63,117 bases of DNA from an uncultured Pelagibacteraceae bacterium. GTDB taxonomy: Bacteria; Pseudomonadota; Alphaproteobacteria; Pelagibacterales; Pelagibacteraceae. A program made the position numbers and the translations under genes. Shown here piece by piece: positions 58,301 through 63,117 of the stretch. The stretch is taken from NCBI GenBank assembly GCA_902635335.1, contig CACPNO010000004.1, forward strand, positions 1 to 63,117. Direction: 5' to 3'. Below the pieces are notes generated by a model that had not been told where the DNA came from, made no database searches, and was given only the letters and a program-made list of their open reading frames with translations. The stretch's first letter is position 1; every line of letters begins with the position of its first letter.

Positions 58301-59478
58301 TTAAAAATTTGAGTTGCAATTTCAATTGTAGGGGGTTCGCCTGGTCTTAAAATTTTATAAATTTCTGTTATAGCATCATTTTTATTTTCATTTTTATCGC
58401 TTAAGATTGTTTGTAAAAGGTAAGGTCCTTTTGATATTGAATTAGTTTTAGATACATTAATTGTTTTGATATTTTCATCTAAAATTTTCTGAATTATTGT
58501 ATCATTAAGTTCAGTTCCTATTTTAAAAATTTCTTCTCCCAATTTAATATCCTCATGAAGAAATTTCCCATATAAAGCCTCATTATTGACTAATATTTCT
58601 TTTAATCCTTCATTTTGAAGTTTTTTCGCTGTTAAAAAATTAATCTGCTCTCCAATTTTGACTAAAATTTTATTATTTTTGGCATCAACAACTTCCTCTG
58701 AAAAATTTTTAGCTTTATAGTTTTCAGGATCAAATTTTGTTTTCCATTTTTTAGAATTTAAGTCGTATGAATAAGATTCTTTTTCATAAAATTCATTTAC
58801 TATATCTGACTTAGTAAAACCTAGAGCTTGCAAGAGTGTTGAAACAAAAATTTTTTTCTTTCTGTCAATTCTAAAATACAAATAATCCTTAACATCATAT
58901 TCAAAATCTAGCCATGACCCTCTGTTAGGAATCACTCTACAATTGAATAAAAGCTTTCCACTAGCATGAGATTTACCTTTGTCATGATCAAAGAAAACAC
59001 CAGGACTTCTGTGCATTTGATTTACAACAACTCTCTGAACACCGTTTGTAATAAATGTTCCACTGTTTGTCATCATTGGTACTTCACCCATGTAGACTTC
59101 TTGTTCTTTTGCAGATAAAATATCTTTTGTATTATTTTCTTGATCTATTTCATATACAACTAATCTTAGTGTACATTTAAGAGCAGCAGAATAAGTAAGC
59201 CCTCTTGTTATACATTCATCAACGTCAAATTTTGGCTTTTCTAATCTATACGAAACATACTCTAGTGTTGCTTTATCATTTAAATCTTCAATAGGAAAAA
59301 TACTTTTAAATACTCTATGAAAACCTTTAACTAGATGATTTTCAACCTCACCTTTAAACTCAGTTAATTCTTTATATGAATTTTTTTGAACCTCTATCAG
59401 ATTGGGAATTGACAAACTTTCTTTAAGTTTACCAAAACTTTTTCTAATATTTTTTTTCTCAGTAAAAGATAATTGCAT
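55396..59478 (-). CDS. rpoB: RNA polymerase subunit beta
   Basis: Second large subunit of RNA polymerase, 1360 residues. The rifampicin-region sequence [21 protein letters not shown] starts near residue 515 (F521, D523) and carries wild-type-like residues at the main resistance positions. Other landmarks are [25 protein letters not shown] and the C-terminal [19 protein letters not shown] 56-base gap with a hairpin separates it from rplL. Confidence 0.98.
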   Translation of the reverse strand: MQLSFTEKKNIRKSFGKLKESLSIPNLIEVQKNSYKELTEFKGEVENHLVKGFHRVFKSIFPIEDLNDKATLEYVSYRLEKPKFDVDECITRGLTYSAALKCTLRLVVYEIDQENNTKDILSAKEQEVYMGEVPMMTNSGTFITNGVQRVVVNQMHRSPGVFFDHDKGKSHASGKLLFNCRVIPNRGSWLDFEYDVKDYLYFRIDRKKKIFVSTLLQALGFTKSDIVNEFYEKESYSYDLNSKKWKTKFDPENYKAKNFSEEVVDAKNNKILVKIGEQINFLTAKKLQNEGLKEILVNNEALYGKFLHEDIKLGEEIFKIGTELNDTIIQKILDENIKTINVSKTNSISKGPYLLQTILSDKNENKNDAITEIYKILRPGEPPTIEIATQIFNNLFFSSDRYDLSDVGRVKMNSRLDLNCSDKITILRNDDILAIIKKMLDLRDGKDEVDDIDHLGNRRVRSVGELVENQARIGVYRMERAIKEKMTTLDVESAMPQDLINAKPLTISLKDFFATSQLSQFMDQTNPLSEITHKRRVSALGPGGLTRERAGFEVRDVHPTHYGRICPIETPEGPNIGLINSLSTYSKINKYGFIESPYKKVENGIVQDKIEYLSAMEETKFTIAQANSVLDKNGKFVEELISSRANLDFILSKPENIDYIDVSPKQLVSVAASLIPFLENDDANRALMGSNMMRQAVPLLKPEAPLVGTGIESDVALDSGVTIVAKRDGIVDKIDGKRIVIKASNEKDYSESGVDIYNLQKFKRSNQNTCINQKPLVRVGDKVKTGDIIADGPSTKTGELALGKNVTVAFMPWQGYNFEDSILISERCVTDDVFTSIHIEEYEVMARDTKLGEEDITRDIPNINEESLKNLDESGIVYIGAEVKPGDILVGKVTPKGDSASGPEEKLLRSIFGEKAIDVTDTSLKMPSGSGGIVVDVRVFNRHGIEKDERSITIERAEIESVQQDKIVEEDILERSIRQRALSILNNTKLNKKIKNHEIGTSINEEIIFELSISDLFKILVAEDKKNETLLQLKSQYESAKKDIQERFEDKVLKIRQGDDLLPSVMKMVKVFVAIKRRLRPGDKMSGRHGNKGVVSKIVPVEDMPYRENGKPVDIVLNPLGVPSRMNVGQILETHLGWSCKELGQQLTDLINSNQKKIEKIEKISKFLKSVYGDDVYSENIENLSNTEFKDLCQNIQNGVPISTPVFDGAKEKDVTKMLDLANLPKSGQTTLWDGRTGEKFDRPVTVGIIYMLKLHHLVEDKIHARSTGPYSLVTQQPLGGKAQLGGQRFGEMEVWALEAYGASYTLQEILTVKSDDVAGRVKVYETIVKGEENFESGIPESFNVLVKEIKSLALNVELN

Positions 59479-59491
59479 ATCTATTTTATTA

Positions 59492-59509
59492 CTGAACTTA
59501 TAAGCTCAG
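59492..59509 (-). promoter_or_regulatory. Hairpin between rplL and rpoB
   Basis: On the minus-strand RNA, CUGAGC and GUUCAG form a six-pair stem (one G-U pair) around a UUAUAA loop. In enterobacteria this junction holds an attenuator and RNase III processing site that separate ribosomal-protein from polymerase expression. The stem here is short and lacks a U-run, so partial attenuation or processing is only a possibility. Confidence 0.35.
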
Positions 59510-59534
59510 CAAATTGACTTTCTCTAATTAATAT

Positions 59535-59906
59535 TTACTTAAGTTCTACTTTTGCGCCTGCAGCTTCTAATTTAGCTTTTATTTCCTCGGCATCTTTTTT
59601 GTTTACCCCTGTTTTAACTTCTTTAGGTGCACCTTCAACTAAATCTTTTGCCTCTTTTAATCCAAGTTCAGTTACTGCTCTAACTTCTTTAATAACATTA
59701 ATTTTTTTATCACCTGCAGCTACTAACATAATTGTAAATTCATCTTTATCCTCTGTTGTAGAATCTCCTGCTGCTGGTGCTGGTGTAGCGGCGACTGCTG
59801 CTGCTGCTGTTACTCCCCATTTTTCCTCTAATTGTTTTGAAAGCTCAGCTGCTTCTACAACAGTCAAGCTTGATAAATCTTCTATAATTTTATTTAAGTC
59901 AGCCAT
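59535..59906 (-). CDS. rplL: 50S ribosomal protein L7/L12
   Basis: Stalk protein, present in several copies, that recruits translational GTPases. The 123 residues comprise the N-terminal dimerisation region ([20 protein letters not shown]), an alanine/proline-rich hinge (about 35-50) and the globular C-terminal domain with [24 protein letters not shown]. It follows rplJ by 20 bases. Confidence 0.98.
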   Translation of the reverse strand: MADLNKIIEDLSSLTVVEAAELSKQLEEKWGVTAAAAVAATPAPAAGDSTTEDKDEFTIMLVAAGDKKINVIKEVRAVTELGLKEAKDLVEGAPKEVKTGVNKKDAEEIKAKLEAAGAKVELK

Positions 59907-59926
59907 AATAATATTTTTGTCCCTGG

Positions 59927-60436
59927 TTATTTTTTTGATTTTTCGAGCGCTAAAATAGCGATTTTTGAAGCGGGTGCAAGTAAAATACTTGCGATTTTTT
60001 GAGCTGGAGACCTTAAAATACCTACAATTTTAGCTCTTGCTTCCTCTAAGGATGGTAAAGTGGCTACATTTTTGACGCCAGCCACATCTAAAATGTCTTC
60101 TCCCATGATTCCACCTAATATTTTTAAGTTCTCATTTTCTTTAGAAAATTTTGTTAAAATTTTTGCAGAAGTAATTGCATCATCAGATAATGCAACTGCT
60201 GTGGGTCCACTAAATAAATCTGACAAATCTTTGCACTTAGTCTTTTCTAAAGCTAACTTTGTAATTCGATTATTAGTAATTTTAAATTTGATGCCATGCT
60301 CTCTCATCTGTTTTCTAAGATTATCTAATTGGGCTACTGTAAGTCCTTGATAATGTGTGACTATAACAGCCTCAGTTTTATCAAATTGAGTAGTCATTTC
60401 ATTTATATATTGTTGTTTTTGGTTTTTATTCATCAT
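59927..60436 (-). CDS. rplJ: 50S ribosomal protein L10
   Basis: Stalk base that binds 23S rRNA and L7/L12 dimers. The 169 residues include [48 protein letters not shown] and a C-terminal helix for L12 binding. Two ATG codons at 60436 and 60433 are possible starts. In E. coli L10 represses its operon through a leader; the two-base gap after rplA rules out such a leader here. Confidence 0.97.
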   Translation of the reverse strand: MMNKNQKQQYINEMTTQFDKTEAVIVTHYQGLTVAQLDNLRKQMREHGIKFKITNNRITKLALEKTKCKDLSDLFSGPTAVALSDDAITSAKILTKFSKENENLKILGGIMGEDILDVAGVKNVATLPSLEEARAKIVGILRSPAQKIASILLAPASKIAILALEKSKK

Positions 60437-60438
60437 AA

Positions 60439-61128
60439 TCAGAAATTCTTTTCTAGTTTAATTTTGTATGATACTCCCATGCTTGAGGTAATAAAAATTT
60501 GTTTGATTAAGTCTCCTTTAATATTCAGGGTAGATTTTTCTTTTTCCAATTTAGCAATTATGGCATTAAAATTATCAATGATTTTATTATCATCAAATGA
60601 TTGTTTTCCGATACTAAGCCCTATATTACCATCTTTATCATTTCTTATTTCAGCCTGACCTGCCTTTGCCTCATTAACTGCTTTCTCAATATCATTAGTA
60701 ACTGTACCTAACTTTGGATTTGGCATTAAACCTTTTGGCCCTAAAACTTTACCTAGTTTTGATAACTTTACCATCATAGATGGTGTACATATTAGTTTTT
60801 CAAAATTTAATTCCCCGTTCTTAATTTTTTCTACAAAGTCGTCTCCTCCGACTATATCTGCCTTGGCACCTTTAGCCTCATTAATTTTATTGTCCTCACA
60901 AACTACTGCAACTTTAACTTTTTTTCCAGAACCACCTGGTAAATTTACAACAGTTCTTAAATTAATTTCATTTTTTTTTTGTTTATTATTTATTCTAAGA
61001 TTCAAATCAACTGACTCATCAAATTTAGTTGTGCAATTTGCTTTGATAATATTTAAAATTTTATCAATTGTTTCAGACTTTAATTTATTACTATCTTTTG
61101 GTAATTTCTTATATCTTTTTGAAGTCAT
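60439..61128 (-). CDS. rplA: 50S ribosomal protein L1
   Basis: L1-stalk protein that guides E-site tRNA. The 229 residues show KRYKKLPKD near the start, FDESVDLNLRINNK, VNLPGGSGKKVKVAV, and the signature KLGKVLGPKGLMPNPKLGTVT. The C-terminal FITSSMGVSYKI is typical. Starts inside the rplK stop (TAATG), keeping the rplKA pair. Confidence 0.98.
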   Translation of the reverse strand: MTSKRYKKLPKDSNKLKSETIDKILNIIKANCTTKFDESVDLNLRINNKQKKNEINLRTVVNLPGGSGKKVKVAVVCEDNKINEAKGAKADIVGGDDFVEKIKNGELNFEKLICTPSMMVKLSKLGKVLGPKGLMPNPKLGTVTNDIEKAVNEAKAGQAEIRNDKDGNIGLSIGKQSFDDNKIIDNFNAIIAKLEKEKSTLNIKGDLIKQIFITSSMGVSYKIKLEKNF

Positions 61129-61556
61129 TAATCTTTAACCTCTATACCCATAGATCGAGCAGAACCTGCAATTATTTTCGCTGCCTCGTCTAAATCATGA
61201 GCGTTTAAATCTTCCATTTTTTTTTCAGCAATATCTTTTAATTGTTTTTGCGAAATTGTACCTATAATATTTCTTCCAGGTTCTTTAGAACCACTTTTTA
61301 ATTTCATTGCCTCTTTAATAAAGTGTGAAGCTGGTGGTGATTTAATGACAAAATCAAATTTTTTGTCTTTATAAACTGTAATAATTACTGGAACTGGCTT
61401 ACCAGCAAAAGATTTAGTTTTATCATTAAATGCTTTACAGAATTCCATAATATTTATTCCTCTTTGACCAAGAGCTGGTCCAACAGGCGGTGCTGGGTTT
61501 GCTTGTCCCCCTTTAATTTGTAATTTTACATATCCACTAATTTCTTTTTTTGCCAT
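61128..61556 (-). CDS. rplK: 50S ribosomal protein L11
   Basis: Stalk-base protein needed for Rsh/RelA activation and factor binding. The 142 residues include the proline-rich N-domain [28 protein letters not shown] (around 12-40), [18 protein letters not shown] and the C-terminal RNA-binding [20 protein letters not shown]. It is joined to nusG by a one-base overlap. Confidence 0.98.
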   Translation of the reverse strand: MAKKEISGYVKLQIKGGQANPAPPVGPALGQRGINIMEFCKAFNDKTKSFAGKPVPVIITVYKDKKFDFVIKSPPASHFIKEAMKLKSGSKEPGRNIIGTISQKQLKDIAEKKMEDLNAHDLDEAAKIIAGSARSMGIEVKD

Positions 61557-62086
61557 TAACTTGCCTTTTCTACCTGGTTATATTCTAGATCTACTGGTGT
61601 TGGACGACCAAAAATTGAAACTGAAACCTTCAATCTCAATTTATCTTCATCTATATCTTCAACTAATCCGCTAAATGATGCAAAAGGTCCATCAATAACT
61701 TGGACTTTTTCTCCGACATTATATTCAACACCAGATTTTGGTTGGGCTACGCCATCTTTTATCTGGCCTAATATTTTCTCGATTTCTTTGTCAGAGACAG
61801 GTATGGGAGTTCCTTTAGATCCAAGAAATCCACTAACCTTTTTTAAGTTTTTTATCATATGATAAATATTATTATCCATCTCACTCTTAATTAGGACATA
61901 TCCTGGAAAATATTTTTTTTTTCGTTGAACTCTTTTACCTCTTTTTACTTCAGTGATGTCATGGGTTGGCACAATTATCTCTTCTATTTTGTCTGTTATT
62001 TTAGCTTTTTCAGCTTCTTCTTTAATTAATTGAGCTACCTTATTTTCAAAGCTTGAGTGCGATTGAACTATATACCAATTTTTCAT
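61556..62086 (-). CDS. nusG: Transcription elongation/antitermination factor NusG
   Basis: Links RNA polymerase to Rho or to S10 of the ribosome. The 176-residue protein has the N-terminal NGN domain ([33 protein letters not shown]) and the C-terminal KOW domain ([23 protein letters not shown], about 127-149). Starts within the secE stop and ends within the rplK start. With little space for intrinsic terminators between genes here, Rho/NusG-dependent termination may matter more; this is inference. Confidence 0.98.
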   Translation of the reverse strand: MKNWYIVQSHSSFENKVAQLIKEEAEKAKITDKIEEIIVPTHDITEVKRGKRVQRKKKYFPGYVLIKSEMDNNIYHMIKNLKKVSGFLGSKGTPIPVSDKEIEKILGQIKDGVAQPKSGVEYNVGEKVQVIDGPFASFSGLVEDIDEDKLRLKVSVSIFGRPTPVDLEYNQVEKAS

Positions 62087-62277
62087 TATATACTGACCTT
62101 AAGTACAATTTCTAAAAAAAATTTTAAAATTTGATCCAGTAGTAAAAAGAATAAAGATGCAACCACAGCCATTGCAAATACCATTAAAGCACCTTGAACT
62201 GTCTCTTTAGCAGTTGGCCAAGTTACTTTAAAAGCTTCTTGTTTGACATCCTGAATAAATTTTAATGGATTTTTCAT
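62086..62277 (-). CDS. secE: Protein translocase subunit SecE
   Basis: Small clamp subunit of the SecYEG channel. The ATG at 62277 gives 63 residues: an amphipathic helix KFIQDVKQEAFKVTWPTAKE, including the KVTWPT motif, and a single membrane helix (about 29-53). An in-frame start at 62325 was rejected because its first codons lie inside tRNA-Trp. It is coupled to nusG by TAATG. Confidence 0.96.
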   Translation of the reverse strand: MKNPLKFIQDVKQEAFKVTWPTAKETVQGALMVFAMAVVASLFFLLLDQILKFFLEIVLKVSI

Positions 62278-62295
62278 AATTATAGCATTTTTATA

Positions 62296-62371
62296 TGGCA
62301 GGAGCGAAGGGAATCGAACCCCCAACCTCCGGTTTTGGAGACCGGCGCTCTACCAATTGAGCTACACTCCT
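62296..62371 (-). tRNA. tRNA-Trp (anticodon CCA)
   Basis: The 76-base minus-strand gene has acceptor stem AGGAGTG/CGCTCCT (one G-T pair), discriminator G and an encoded CCA end, D arm with GCTCAATTGGTAGAGC, anticodon stem CCGGT/ACCGG with loop CTCCAAA (anticodon 62336-62338) and T arm GGGGGTTCGATTCCC. It lies 18 bases before secE and 7 bases after tuf, a common tuf-trpT-secE order, and is probably processed from a shared transcript. Confidence 0.97.
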
Positions 62372-62378
62372 ATAGAGT

Positions 62379-63117
62379 TTACTCTATAATTTTAGTTACT
62401 ACTCCAGCTCCTACTGTTCTACCACCTTCTCTAATTGCAAAGTTAAGTTTTTCATCCATTGCAATTGGTGTGATAAGTTTTACTGTAAATTTAGCATCAT
62501 CTCCTGGCATCACCATTTCTGTGCCAGACGGTAATTCAACTTCTCCAGTTACATCGGTTGTTCTAAAGTAAAATTGAGGTCTATATTTTGTAAAGAATGG
62601 TGTATGTCTTCCGCCTTCTTCTTTCTTTAAAACATATGCCTGAGCTTCGAATTTAGTATGTGGCTTAATAGATCCTGGTTTACATAGTACTTGACCTCTT
62701 TCAACATCAGTTCTTTCAACACCTCTAAGAAGCGCCCCAATATTATCACCTGCCTCACCTGAGTCTAAAAGTTTTCTGAACATTTCAACTCCCGTACAAA
62801 CTGATTTTTTAGTATCTCTAATACCTACTATTTCAATTTCTTCCCCTGTTTTGATTACTCCAGATTCAACTCTACCTGTTACAACAGTTCCTCTTCCTGA
62901 AATTGAAAATACATCTTCAACTGGCATTAAGAAATCTTTGTCTTTAGGTCTATCGGGTTGTGGAATAAATTCATCAACAGCTTTCATTAATTCCATAATT
63001 GAGTTTTTACCAATCTCGTCATCTTTACCTTCAACTGCTGCTAAAGCAGATCCTTTTATAATTGGAGTTTTATCTCCTGGAAATTTGTAAGAAGTTAACA
63101 AATCTTTAATTTCTTCT
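62379..63117 (-). CDS. tuf: Elongation factor Tu, 5' end beyond window
   Basis: Delivers aminoacyl-tRNA to the ribosome. The C-terminal 245 or so residues are present and open at the window edge: the end of the G domain ([20 protein letters not shown]), then domain II ([20 protein letters not shown]) and domain III ([33 protein letters not shown]). The open frame runs to 63117 with no true start, and a TTG at 63101 is an internal leucine. No tuf copy occurs in the usual slot between fusA and rpsJ, so this may be the only copy. Confidence 0.97.
   Translation of the reverse strand, partial: EEIKDLLTSYKFPGDKTPIIKGSALAAVEGKDDEIGKNSIMELMKAVDEFIPQPDRPKDKDFLMPVEDVFSISGRGTVVTGRVESGVIKTGEEIEIVGIRDTKKSVCTGVEMFRKLLDSGEAGDNIGALLRGVERTDVERGQVLCKPGSIKPHTKFEAQAYVLKKEEGGRHTPFFTKYRPQFYFRTTDVTGEVELPSGTEMVMPGDDAKFTVKLITPIAMDEKLNFAIREGGRTVGAGVVTKIIE

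Noticed and set aside
62278-62325. A longer secE start at 62325
   Set aside because: The added residues would be encoded by tRNA-Trp sequence, and the conserved SecE N-terminus begins at 62277.
63085-63101. A start codon for tuf at 63101
   Set aside because: The codon is an internal TTG leucine; the reading frame continues to the window edge with EF-Tu sequence (EEIKDLL).
1-63117. Mobile elements, phage genes, CRISPR arrays, toxin-antitoxin or defence modules
   Set aside because: No transposase, integrase, cas gene, spaced repeat array or composition island was seen; every gene fits a housekeeping or metabolic family and the spacing is continuous.

Overview
The window looks like a core-genome segment of a SAR11 bacterium (Pelagibacterales, 'Candidatus Pelagibacter'-like). 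Evidence: the DNA is strongly AT-rich with Lys/Ile/Asn-rich proteins, coding density is extreme (largest gap without a gene is 148 bases), the gene orders are alphaproteobacterial (spoT-pyrE-pdxJ-acpS-lepB-rnc-recO; pyrB-pyrC-plsY-topA; adk in place of rpmJ in the spc operon), and there is a heterotetrameric sarcosine oxidase operon. I saw no insertion sequence, prophage, integrase, CRISPR array or toxin-antitoxin pair, and no rRNA gene. The species assignment is inference from these traits, not from a database comparison.

Layout. 1-977: a truncated rpiB and an Asp/Asn-hydroxylase-like oxygenase of unknown target. 1046-9348: hemB on the plus strand, then a long minus-strand housekeeping run (dapA, smpB, folK, spoT/relA, pyrE, pdxJ, acpS, lepB, rnc, recO). 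9376-11657: soluble lytic transglycosylase abutting tRNA-Ser(GCU). 11722-16791: soxBDAG, which oxidises sarcosine to glycine and a folate-bound C1 unit. 16753-22941: MATE transporter, trhO, an O-methyltransferase, and gatCAB (transamidosome). 22992-29347: ruvX, pyrB, a pyrC homologue that has lost metal ligands, plsY, topA and a RidA-family protein. 29348-34369: ugd and galU (UDP-glucuronate), panC, mgtE, lipB.

34359-63117 is one uninterrupted minus-strand block carrying the translation and transcription machinery: partial tuf, tRNA-Trp, secE, nusG, rplKAJL, rpoBC, rpsLG, fusA, the complete S10 cluster, the spc cluster (without rpmD), adk, rpsMK, rpoA, rplQ and a pseudouridine synthase. Three gaps inside it are large enough to hold signals: 51078-51225 (str promoter and leader hairpins), 59479-59534 (rplL-rpoB hairpin) and 37581-37635 (alpha-operon promoter).

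The most distinctive feature is compaction. All six convergent junctions have zero or negative spacing, so none leaves room for a conventional terminator between stop codons. Many tandem genes are joined by TAATG or ATGA overlaps. I found no novel biological system. The best leads are the metal-ligand-deficient PyrC beside PyrB, the perfect hairpin just upstream of pyrB, and the absences of rpmD, era and dprA from their usual slots.
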